A DNA stretch of 64,000 bases. Origin: Heligmosomoides polygyrus polygyrus. Taxonomy: Eukaryota; Nematoda; Chromadorea; Rhabditida; Heligmosomidae. The translations under genes were made by a program, and so were the position numbers. The DNA lies in NCBI GenBank assembly GCA_947396885.1, contig OX377204.1, positions 40,943,975 through 41,007,974 of the forward strand, read 5' to 3'. Positions 21,001 through 33,000 of this stretch are shown in pieces; the stretch's first letter is position 1; every line of letters starts with the position of its first letter. The notes below the pieces were generated by a model. The model worked only from the letters and a program-made list of their open reading frames with translations. It did no database searches and was not told the DNA's origin.

Positions 21001-24000
21001 CTGGTCGACCTATGTGCTCCGCTCGTCCGTGGGGCCGCCGTCGTGGATCCGCCGACGGCGGCCTCCGTCGGGCCGTTGTCTGCCGCGCGCGCGACGGGTG
21101 TCACAGCGTGAGCGGAGACGGCAAGCGGGGGATGACGCCGCAGGTATGTCGACGTGGGCGCGCGGCCGCGGCGCCTACAAACACCCGATACGAACGCCCC
21201 CCTCCCGCCTGAACGCGATGCAGGTATTAGACATGCGAGGGTACTTATGAGGCTTAGGGCCCGTGGTGCCGTGGGGTTGTCGCGAAACTTGTTAACGCGG
21301 CAACGGCGGCAACGGAAACGCGTCAATCCCACGACACCCGGGGACCGGTGCTTCATATGTACCGGTCCCATGATGCAGTGGGGTTCATAAGTACCCATGC
21401 GAGTTATCCCACCACACGCCACCCCACTCTAGCGGTTCAGCTTCCTTAGAGAAATCACCCCTGAAAACCCATTCAAAAAGGGAGAGACTCACGCTTGATC
21501 CACCTAAGGGGTGCTTCAGCAGCCCTCTCTTACTGTCAGTACAACCGGGCGAATGAGACCTACATACTGTGCGGTGTCGGAGAATATAAGCGAAGAGATA
21601 ACGATCTGCACATGTGCCCTTTCCATTTTACAGCTGGCGTTCTGCCACAAATGGCAGAGGATCACTCGTGATTGACGGGTCTTCCTGATGGTTGCTTATA
21701 TTCGATTTTCTTGCAAAAATCCGGAACGCTTGCAATGCTTTCCTTGCCGATATTTCTGTAGTTGCTGTTTTCAATATTTCAAGGGTTCGCATGAATTTTC
21801 TATTCGCATACCTTGGTTTTTACCTCCACGATCCACAGAAAAACTCCAGGTAGTAGAATTAATAGAGATCCTAATATATTGTTAATATAATATATTAATA
21901 CCAGACGTTAGATACCTAACGGCCGCCAAACGTCTGGTTGGGGGCTTCGCCCCAAACTCCGAGAATAGAACAACCATATCCCCATCTTCCTCATTTCTTC
22001 TTTAGGCCTTCTTAGTTTTATTACAGTAAAAAATGTTTTATTATATAGACTAGTGCAGGGGATATGGCAGGGCAGAATCTTCGTTGCTTCAAAATCTGTG
22101 GAGTATCCACCTCTATCGCATGCAGCGACTTATTCTCCAAAGTGCCCTTTCTCTATTTGGCGAGAAACAGATCAAGAGAGTCCCAATCCGAAATGCTTAA
22201 TCTGCAGAAACATAGGTAGAATTAATCGGATTTTTGTCGACAGGTCGACAACGTTCACTATACGGCATTAATACTCCACTGAATCCCATAGTCACCCTCC
22301 CTACCTCTTCTTACCCCCCCCCCTCCTCTCCCCTCCGCGCGAATACTTCCTTACATACCTACACATGTGCTGGTGAGAGTGAGAGTCTGTAGCAGCACTC
22401 ACATGTGACACTGAGTCCAGACTCACGTGTCACCACGTTGTCACGACGTCTATGACACTCCTTCTGCACCCCAACACACGTGTCACGACTTCTGTGACCC
22501 GTCTTCAGAAACCCGACGCACATTGGAAGATATTGAGGGAAAATACTGGTCCCTATATCCCTCTCTCTAGTGGTCTTCTTTTGTTGATCCCCTGTACACT
22601 GGTCCCCCTCCTACTGCCCCCCCCCCTTACTCAGAATCCCTACGCAAGTTGGACGTTTGCGGCAAGTATTCTGAATCCCTACGCATGTTGGACGACGTCT
22701 TCAGCACGTCTTTTGAATCCCTACGCCCTGCACTTGATCCCCTTCATATCCTGAAGCGTTGTCCGCTCAATATCTCGTAAACTTGGGTGATCCGCCGCCA
22801 AGGTTATCAGTCAGCCAGCGATTGCCCATGGTTAAGCTGAAAGAAAGCCCGGCTGGCATACGCCATACCGTCGTGGGCATCTCTTAGCTTCAGTCCCCCT
22901 CCCCGTGACGGATGCGTGACATTAACCGATTATATATAGAAGGATATATTAATGTATTAGAGGAATTAGGGAATTAGCTAATAGAACGTTCTGTGGGGAC
23001 AGAATCTCAAAACGCATCGTTACAAAGACAAAGTTATGTGCACACTGAAAAATTAGGCAACTTAAAACGTTATGAGTTTTGCTTGTTGGTGTTTATTAAA
23101 GTCCCTGAACCATGTCGTTCCATTTCCATTCGTTAAATGGGGTATGGCTGCTTTACCCTCTAAACGACAGCTACCCGCACTGGCACTGATCCCGAGCCTC
23201 TGAAATCTATATACAAGGCAAGTTGCCAGCGTTTTTTGGCTTTCTTGGGCCATCAATCGCAGTCTCTAAAGCGTGAACTCACATTGAACAGAGCAAAACA
23301 GGCGGGGAACATGATGGCCGATATGTGGTCGATCTTCTCAGGCGACCAGTCGCGGATCTCCCGAAGACGACAGACGATGTTCCAGTATAAGCCGCTCCGT
23401 TCCAGTGGCAGTATAAATCTCTGCTCGTACCGACACAGGCCTGCCGGCGACGACTCGAAGGTGTTAATGTGGTTGTGGCTGGGCTGTAATGGACAATGGG
23501 CAGTATTCGTGACCTTCGCCGCTTTGTTACCGACGGAATGAGTTCGAAAAGCAAATCGAGAGAGGCGCCTGCTATCGTCAACATGCCATAAACATGCCTT
23601 ACAAAATGAGTTGGCTTTCAAAAAATTCGCGACTCAGTTTCACCAAAATTCAAGTTGAGGTAAGGTCACCACTCTCACATGTTACCTTAAACTATTTACA
23701 ATCATGTTTTTCATTTTTGCTGAAGCCTTGAGCGGCTGTTATATTAGAATGTAGAAGTGCCTGGTTGGAAGGAAGTTTGGATGCGATCAAACTCTTGCGC
23801 CTGGCCGAACTCGGACCTGCGCCTTCTGCTTTTCGGGCAGCAATGCTACGCCTCACACTACCAGCGCTATTTGATCGAACAGAACATCCACGATATCCTC
23901 CTAGCAACTACATACTGACCAACACTCATTCGTGACATCGTGATGAGCCGGCCGCTAACATCAACATGAAACCGATTAAGCTGAAGGCATTCGCGGGAAC

Positions 24001-27000
24001 GATGTTTTTCATTTTGTTTTTCATTTTTATTTACAATTAGCAGACAACAACGTTCATGTTCCAATCTCCCATCCAGGGAAGTGTCTCGGGCGTATCTCTG
24101 AACAACAAGGATGAATACGAGAATCTCCACACTTCAAGTAGTAGAAAAATATATTCCATTTTGCAATAGTTTCCTTCAACAACTTACCGAGTTAGCGGAA
24201 CTGTGTAGTGGGTGATGAATACCATTGCCTGATTAACTTATGAGCTGCACATATTATTTTGTTCACGAGTACCACACTGATTTCTTGCATCTTCTCGCCA
24301 TGTTTATAGCAACTATCCATAATAAATTGGATGACCGTGCCAGTACGAAATTGTCAGTGCGAATACCAGTCCTTTGCTGATGACTCTTTCAGTTTCGATT
24401 TGATAGAGGGAGCTTTGGTTGATCGTGGAAGACCTTTATTAGGATGCGCGAAAATCCTGCGTTACCGGGGAGTCGAACCACACTGCCCCGTTGCATCTCG
24501 TCGCGCCTCTATCCCCCGCGCCACCAGCGCATGGCGGTATGGGCAGTGTCCAGCCTACAGTCGAGCTCATCTCTTGCGATTGCCCAGCTCCACGTGCAGC
24601 TAGAGGGCAAAGGGGTCAAACTGAAAATGGTCCATAACTCCGTTCACAGACGCGTTCAGCAGAAACGGAACACAAATTTGGAATCAGCGTTCGGACCCAC
24701 ATCCCGCGATATACATCTCATCGCAAAGTCCCATGGTCATTAACGTAGTATTCTTCCCCTAGTAATTATTTACCATCCTCAAAGCACCTCCTTTTAAAAT
24801 CTAGGGAGGATCGGCAACCATCGCCTACAGCAAGCCGATGTGCACCGTAGAGTGCTCCAATTGTTCCCGATCATGAAATTGAATTATGAATAGTCTTCGC
24901 ACATCTTGTACGTAGAAGCTGCTATCCTACAAATGCGCAGTACTTTACCGCTTTCTGTCACAAGCTGCCTAGCTCCAAGCATATGACGAAGGACGGACAT
25001 TCTGTGGTATAAATCGGCATGGTTCTGGAACGAAGAGGTGTAGGCTGCGGTGAAGAGGAAGAAGGAGGCCTACAAGCTGTGGCAGAAGACGAGGGCACCC
25101 GAGCATCTCACAGCCTACAGGAAGCTGAAGAGGCTGGCAAAAACAGCTGTAGCGAAGGCAAAGAACGCGGAAATGGATGCTCTGTACGAGAAACTAGACG
25201 GGCCAGAGGGAGAGAAGTTCGCCATCCGCCTGGCCAAGGCGCGTCATAGAGCTAGCCTCGACATTCGAGTAGTGAAGAGTGTGAAGAGTGCTGACGGTAG
25301 GGTGTTGCGGAAGCCGGTCGAGGTCAGAGAGAGATGGGAGGAGTACGTCAAGGAACTCCTGAACGAGGACTTCCCTCGTCGGGAGGCCGAGGGAGAACAA
25401 CCAACGGAAGGACCCATCCCACCCTGGACGCAAGAAGAGGTTCGCAAGGCCATAGGGAAGATGAAACTCGGAAAGGCATCAGGGCCTGACGGTGTGCCAG
25501 TAGAGGCTTGGAAGACGCTCGAGGACCTCGGAATCAACTGGCTGACGCAGTTCCTCAACAGAATCACGAAAGAAGGTAAGATGCCGGATGACTGGAGGAA
25601 CAGCACCACAGTCCCCATCTTCAAGCAGAAGGGAGACGCTTCCGAATGCTCCAACTACTGAGGGATCAAACTGATCTCACACACGATGAAGATCTACAAA
25701 CGACTGGTCGACTTAAGGCTGAGGGAGATGGTACCCATCTCCCAGGTGCAGTGGGGCTTCATGCCCGAGAGGTCCACCACAGACGCCATCTTCATCGCTC
25801 GTCAGGTGATGGAGAAATATCGGGAGAAACGAAAACTCTGCTACCTGGCATTCGTTGACCTGGAGAAGGCCTACGACAGGCTAGCTCGGGCCGTAATCTG
25901 GAATGCCCTTCGAGGGAGGGGTGTCCCGGAACGTCTGATCACGGTCATAAGGGACATGTACAAGGGCTCGAAAGCGGCGATACTAACTCCACACGGGGTG
26001 ACAAGGAAAGTGGACATCACAGTGGGGGTACACTAAGGTTCGGCTCTGAGCCTGTTCCTCTTCCTGCTGACGCTTGACTCTGTAGTGAACCACTTTGAGG
26101 AAGGCCCTCTCAGAACGATCCTCTACGCGGACGACATCGCCCTAGTAGCCGACAACCAGGATGAGCTGGAGGAGAAGGTGCAGCTGTGGCAGAGAGCCCT
26201 CGCAGACAACGGCCTACGGCTGAACGTGAAGAAGACGAAGTTCATCAGCTCTGAGCAATGCGCTGGATCGATCCTAGACTGCCAAGGGAAAACGATCGAG
26301 AAGGTGGAAGAATTCCGCTACCTCGGAAGTGACCTATCCGAGGAAGGAAGTGTGGACCAGGCGGTCAGGGGACGGATAAACACAGCCTGGCTCAAGTGGA
26401 GGGAGTGTACAGGGATCCTCTGCGACCGTAGATGCTCCAGGACGCTCAAAGGCAAGCTCTATAGAACAGTTGTGAGACCTGCCCTCCTCTACGGCAGTGA
26501 GTGCTGGACCCTGGGTAAAGCGCAGGAGCGGCAACTGCACGCGGCGGAGATGAGGATGCTGAGGTGGGCATGTAGATGGACCCGTCGGGACAGGGTGCGA
26601 AATGAGGATGTTAGGGCAGTGATGAAGACAGCCCCGATCCAGCTGAAGATGAAAGAGCAGCGCCTGAGGTGGTATGGACACGTCCTCAGAAGACCAGAGG
26701 ATCACCCCACAAGGTTGGCCCTGGATTTCGAGGCACCGGAAAGCGTCCGAAAGGGGCCTCAAGGAAAAGATGGAAGGACGTCATCAAGAGAGATCTCGCC
26801 GAAGTCGGCGCCACGGCAGATGACGCCCTTGATAGGATGAGGTGGCGACAGATCACAAGAACAGCGGACCCTGCGATTGCGACGGACTAAACGCTCAGGA
26901 GAAGAAGAAGAAGAGGACATTCTGCGGTATTTTACGCTAGCAAGAGGACACAAGCCACTCCAGATGTTGCAACAGAGAGCTAGACACTAATCGTGCATTC

Positions 27001-30000
27001 AGAATGCAAAAGTAGAGCAGCGACTACTACGCCAGTGTTTCCATCGCGAGAATATTTTCTCACAGGTAGCTCCCCCCCCCTATTATCACTGAGACAGAAA
27101 AAGGCTAGGAAGCAAAATAAATAGGTTCTCAACTACACAGATTATACTAGTTTCTTCTAAGTATTTTGTTCACCCTTCAGACATCCCCAGTCAAGAAGAG
27201 AACACCACTTCACGGCCGTTTTAGAATGCCTACTACTCTTGTTCATCTAGTGCACTACTGGTGTATCGGCAGAATCCACTTTGCACTTTGCATAGAACTA
27301 CGTGCATCAGAGTAATCAGGTGATCTGCAGCTTCAGCCAATAGAAAACCTTGACTCCTACCTTTTTGTGATAGGCTGATGATCCGCGCTTCTTCAACATT
27401 TCCTCATTTTTCACCTTATAGCCGACTATAGCCAGTTCTAGCAGACTGCAGAACACGAACGTCATCGACATCAGCATCCACACATCTAAAGTAAGTGGTT
27501 TGGTAAAAACATTGAAGCCGTCGCAAGACCTACAAGTTGTTTGCCACCATGGCGCTTTCAGGTTTTGATATTATCTTGGAAACGGCTTCGCAGGTTAGAA
27601 ACCGGTTCGCCGAGGTTATTCATCCGCAACGAATAGGAAAAAGAAGAACTCGATGGTTTCTGTGGCCCCTCAAGAATCACAGTGTTTCCCCATCGGGTCT
27701 GAAGGAGTTGCGCAAAACATAACAATTAAGAGATGAACATACAGTACCGGACATGCCGCTGCGTCCAACAAGCACAAGCGGCGCAAAAGGGCGCCGGAGA
27801 GCGCCGTTTTCCGCTCGCCACGCGCTGCGTCTGAGGCAAGTCGCGTTAGTGCGCGGCACCCTCAACTTCGGGACGTTAGACTGAATGAAGGAGCTTACTC
27901 ATGCGTTCGGACGAGCATGGCCTACTGTTTGGAACTAACTTCCGGCATGGCGCGCGCTCTGAACAATGCATATAGGCCCGGCAGAATCAATCGAGGGGGC
28001 GACAACCTGTAGAGCGAGCGACAGCTTGAACAGTGAGCGCATGGGAAGTTTTAACGGAAATTCTTAGCCTTCCTACTCAGGAATTGCTCTAAGACAGTCC
28101 AGCGAGCCTTTGGAGTGCGCTGTGCACAATGCATATACGATCGAACCTATCAATCGAGTGGGCGTGGCAGCTTGTAGAGTGCGCGTTTAGGGAGTTTTAT
28201 CAGAAATTCCTAGCCGCCCTACTCAGGAGCTGGTCTAGGACTGTCCAGCTTGCATCTGGAGTACGCCGTGAACAATGCATATGGAATCGAACCTATCAAT
28301 CGAGTGGGCGCGAAAGCTTGTAGAGTGAGAGTTTGAGGAGTTTTATTAGAAATCCCTAGCCGCCCTACTCAGGAGCTGCTCTAGGACTTTCCAGCTTGCA
28401 TTTGGAGTGTGCCGTGAACAATGCATATAGAATCGAACCTATCAATCGAGTGGGCGCGATCGCTCGCAAATTGCACGCGTGGGCGTGTTTGGGGCGCGAT
28501 AACTCTGTCAAGTGTGAACCCTTCCGGCTGCAGGTAGTGGATTTCGTAGTCAGTAAGAAACTCTGGCAGCACGCCAAAGCACAGCGATGTAGCCTAAGAA
28601 CTGACAAAGTTACCGTGGTGCAAAAATGCAGGTCAGGCTTGTACAACCAATTTTTTTCGATTTCAGTCGATCACTTCGGGAAAAGGCGATGAGTTGAATT
28701 CCCAAAAATGCACAGGCTAACAGATCACTTAACGTACTTTACAAAAAGACGCTTACAGCTCTCCAGCTGCCGAACCTGCCTTAGTTACAGCTGCCGCTTT
28801 AGAGCGGCGTACGGCAACAGTAAAGATTCTTCCGCCCTTACTCTATCCGGTTTTGAGTTTTCGGCACTCGCAATGAAACTGTTCTGTTCAGCTCGATGCG
28901 CTCTATCGAACGGTGTCAATCTCGACCAATTTTGGAGATATCGAGTTTTTGACAATTTTGCATCGGGGGTGAGGCCGCAGCGGAGGGCCGATGACGTCAA
29001 CGAATACCAATATTTTGGAATCTGGCCCAGTTGGACACCATTCAATAGCGCTTTTGATGGTGAATGGAACGTTTTTACGTAGAGTGGCGAGAACTGTGAT
29101 GTGAGCGAGTAGGAGCGAGGAGAACAGGACAATTGTTGTGCTAAATTGTGCGTGCGGCGTCTTCTGAGCGCGATAGCTCTTTAAAGTGTGAACCTTTCCG
29201 GTTGCAGCTTGTGCGTTTTGTAGGCAGCAAAAAGTTCTAGTAGTGTGCCAAAAGATAGTAATGTAGGTTATGATAGGACAGAGTTACAGCGCTGCGAAAA
29301 TGCAGGTTAGCCTTGTGTGACACGATTTTTTCCAAATTCATTCGACCCCTGCGGGAAGACCCGGAGAGCTAACATCTTACAAATACGAAGGGGAGCAGAA
29401 CGCTAAAGGTTCTTTACAAAGACATGCTCATAGCTCCTAGCTTATTAAACTGCATTAGTACCAGCTGCCATTTTAGAGCGGCGGAGGCAACAGTGAAGCT
29501 TCGTCCGTCCTTAATCCTTCCGGTTTTGAGTTTTCGACACACACAACGACACAGTTCTGTTCAACTCGATGAGCTCTACCGAATGGTTACCAAGTTGGCC
29601 CGGTTCGGAAACATCGATTTTCGAGTCCTCGGTGCGAAACCGTCAAAAAATCGATGTTTCCAAAATCGGTTGAAATTGAAACCATTCTATAGGCCTTTTC
29701 ATGCTGAACAGGAAAGTACCATTGCGAGTGTTGCAAACTCAAATCTTGGCGAGTAAGAGCGCAAGAAACTTTAACCGCTCTTTTCCGACGCTTTAAACTG
29801 GCAGCTGTGGTTAAGGCAGTTTAGGCAGCTGAGGCGTTCTGAGCATGTCGTCGTAAAGTACCTTAACCGTCCTGTTAGCCCACGCATTTTAAGCGCGTTA
29901 GTTAGCTGCGTCTTCCCGCAGTGGTTCACCGAAATCGGAAAAAATGCGTCACACAACCCGCATCTGCATCTTCGCATCTCTGCAACATTGCCTCTTCCTA

Positions 30001-33000
30001 AGCTACACCACTTCTGCTTTGGCGTACTACTAGAACATTCTACTGCCTATAAGACCCACGAGTGGCAGCCGAAACGACTCGAACCTGACCGAGCTACTGC
30101 GCTCTGAACGCGCCCACATGGGCAATTTAGCACAATAACTGTCGATGTTTTCCCTGCTCTTACTCGCCCAGATTACGGTATTCGCCACTCGTAGCAGCAC
30201 TGTTCAATTCAGCAAAAAAAGCTCTATCGAATCTTAACTAACTTGGCCCGGTTCCGAAATATCGATTTTCGATGACGTCATCACCCTCTGCCGCGACCTA
30301 GAGCGGCGCCCTCTTCTTCGATGCGAAATTGTCAAAAATCGATTTTTCCAAAACTGGCCGAGATTAACACCGTTCGATAGAGCTCATCGAGTTTAACAGA
30401 ACGGTGTCATTACGAGTGCCGAAAACTCAAAACAGGAAGGATTAAGGGCAGAAGAAGCTTCACTGTTGCCTCCGCCGCTCTAAAACGGCAGCTGGTACTA
30501 AGGCAACTTAATAAGCTATGGAGTTGTGAGCACGTTTTCGTAAAGAACCTTAAGCGTTCTGCTCGCCTGCGTATATGTAAGATGCTAGCTCTCCGGGTCT
30601 TCCCGCAGGGGTCGAATGAATTTGGAAAAAATCGTGTCACACAAGGCTAACCTGCATTTTCGCAGCGCTGTAACTCTGTCCTATCATAACCTACATTACT
30701 ATCTTTTGGCACACTACTAGAACTTTTTGCTGCCTACAAAACGCACAAGCTGCAACCGGAAAGGTTCACACTTTACAGAGCTAGAAGACGCCGCGCGCAC
30801 AATTTAGCACAACAATTGTCATGTTCTCATCGCTCTTACTCGTTCACATCACAGTTCTCGCCACTCTACGTAAAAGGGTTCCATTCACCATCAAAAGCGC
30901 TATCGAATGGTATCCAGCTTGGCCACATTCCAAAATATTGGCTTTCGGTGACGTCATCGGCCCTCCGCTGCGGCCTCACCCCCGATGCAAAATTGTCAAA
31001 AAGTCGATATCTCCAAAATTGGTCGAGATTGACACCGTTCGATAGAGCGCATCGAGCTGAACAGAACAGTTTCATTGCGAATGCCGAAAACTCAAAACCG
31101 GATAGAGTAAGGGCGGAAGAATCTTTACTGTTGCCGTCCGCCGCTCTAAAGCGGCAGCTGTAACTAAGGCAGGTTCGGCAGCTGGAGAGCTGTAAGCGTC
31201 CTCTTGTAAAGTACGTTAAGTGATCTGTTAGCCTGTGCATTTTTAGGCCGTCAGCTCATCGCCTCTTCCCGCAGTGATCGCCTGAAATCGAAAAAAATTG
31301 GTTGTACAAGCCTGACCTGCATTTTTGCACCTCCGTAACTTTGTCAGTTCTTAGGCTACATCGCTGTGCTTTGGCGAGCTACTAGAGCTTTCCACTGACT
31401 ACGAAATCCACAAGCTGCAGCCGGAAGGGTTCCACTTGACAGAGTTATCGCGCTCCAAACACGCCCGCGCGTGCAATTTGCGAGCGGTCGCACCCACTCG
31501 ATTGATAGGTTCGATTCTATATGCATTGTTTACGGCGCACTCCGGATGCAAGCTGGAAAGTCCTAGAGCAGCTCCTGAGTAGGGCGGCTAGGGATTTCTG
31601 ATAAAACTCCTCAAACTCTCACTCTACAAGCTTTCGCGCCTACTCGATTGATTGATAGGTTCGATTCTATATGCATTGTTCACGGCGCACTCCAGATGCA
31701 AGCTGGACAGTCCTAGAGCAATGCCTGAGTAGGAAGGCTGGAAATTTTCGTTAAAACTCCTCATGCGCTCACTGTTCAAGCTGTTGCTCGCTCTACAGGT
31801 TGTCGCTACCATTCGATTGATTCTGCCGGGCCTATATGCATTGTTTAGAGCGCGCGCCATGCCAGCAGTTAGTTCCAAACAGTAGGCCATGCTCGTCCGA
31901 ACGCATGGATAGGCTCCTTCCATCAGCCCATCGGCCTAACGTCTCTCTGAGAGTGGTCGCGCCCACTCGATTGATTCTGCCGGGCCTATATGCATTGTTC
32001 AGAGAGCGTGCCATGCCGGAAGTTAGATCCAAACAGTAGGCCATGCTCGTCCGAACGCATGGATAAGCTCCTTCATTCAGTCTAACGTCCAGAAGTTGAG
32101 AGTGCCGCGCACCAACGCGACTTGCCTTAGACGCAGCGCGTGGCGAGCGGAAAACAGCGCTCTCCGGCGCCCTTTTGCGCCGCTTCTCATCTTTGGCGCC
32201 GCTTGTGCTTGTTGGACGCAGCGGCATGTCCGGTGCTGTATAAGGGGAGGTGTCCAAGAGCCTCTGTAAAAGATTACAAGTTTGGGAGAAATAACGTCCG
32301 GGTTAATCGTGTTCACCTATTGGATTGTCTACATGCAAGGTTCACCATAATTAAGGGATAAAGGATGACATTACTCAATCCCTTTTGCGCCAGCGCATTC
32401 TACTTCTACGGGGTGTCATGGAGGTGGTTTGAATGCACATTTCGCAATACAATGACTTGCGGTGGCCAACTGATGAACAGTCTTCATCCTTCCTAGACAC
32501 GTCTGATACCAATTCACCGACCCCGGAAGGATGGAAGGCTTGGTTGGCCTGAGCGGGAAATCCGAACCAAGAACCTGATATCAAGTGCACGCGACAGTCA
32601 GCTCCTCACCCGACTGCCCTACACGCGCCCCACCATAATTGCTGCATCAAAACCAAGCCGTTGAAAAAGGTTACAATAATTGCACAAAAGGTGTGCAATT
32701 TAGATTATCAGTACAGATCACAATTGGGCACTACTGTTCACAATGGCTCGTTTCTGTCTTCACCTTCAGATCGATTGAGTAGCTTTGTACGCAGCGCTGT
32801 TTTTCCAGTTTTCTCAACGACAATAATAGACCGCTTGTAGCCGATGCGGTATAACATAACATTTGCCCAGGTGCTTAAGCGAGAATCACACCATGGAATT
32901 CCCTGGCTGCCCTTTTACAGGCACGATGTTGGGAGATGAGGATGGCCTTTATTGCTCTGCTGATGAAAGCACTTTTCACCGGTCCGCAAATTTGCTTCGA

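Larger units (their letters stand above)
15907..21206. mobile_element. 5.3-kb palindromic element with 9-bp duplication (Mutator-like), in channel intron 11
   Basis: The ends are GGGTGTGTGGCGTTCGTATC and, on the other strand, GGGAGGGGGGCGTTCGTATC, flanked by GCCTGAACG at 15898-15906 and 21207-21215. A 9-bp duplication and long GC-rich inverted termini are typical of Mutator-like elements. The arms are at least 570 bp on the left (15907-16480) and continue on the right over about 20230-21206, where a 315-bp TTAA element has inserted. The interior holds a second palindrome, degenerate repeats, a C-rich tract and a 52-bp tandem array. No transposase is recognised; the GC-rich open frames in the arms are not credible proteins. 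Confidence 0.83.
27742..32238. mobile_element. 4.5-kb palindromic element with Tc1/mariner-type ends, in channel intron 9
   Basis: The left end is CAGTACCGGACATGCCGCTG and the right end on the other strand is CAGCACCGGACATGCCGCTG, each next to TA (27740-27741 and 32239-32240). CAGT-type termini with TA duplication are typical of Tc1/mariner. The two halves are inverted copies over almost the full length, with the centre near 29990. Each arm holds, from the outside in, a tandem of ~146-bp modules, then two related ~600-bp blocks. There is no transposase or plausible coding frame. Arm divergence is visible (small indels and substitutions), so it is not a recent perfect palindrome. Confidence 0.85.

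Noticed and set aside
21901..21957. GC stem-loops considered as a bacterial terminator or sign of contamination
   Set aside because: No bacterial genes are nearby and the stems match the TTCG-closed hairpins of the 137-bp repeats in this genome.
23062..23199. Possible last exon of the channel after a GATTTCAG acceptor, in phase 0
   Set aside because: It does not complete TM4. The exon at 14992-15054 gives the expected I-L-Y-W ending in phase and a normal C-terminus.
23692..23907. Basic Ser-rich minus frame that resembles a cytoplasmic loop between TM3 and TM4
   Set aside because: No acceptor/donor pair gives phase 0 on both sides, and exons 10 and 11 already join in phase. An alternative exon remains possible but unsupported.
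24458..24535. Functional tRNA gene on minus
   Set aside because: A and B boxes are present but the anticodon arm does not fold correctly by eye. tRNAscan would decide; a cloverleaf score above threshold would reverse this.
27313..27342. [10 protein letters not shown] then stop on minus, which looks like a TM4 ending
   Set aside because: It lies upstream of the TM4 exon in transcript order and has no suitable position in the protein.
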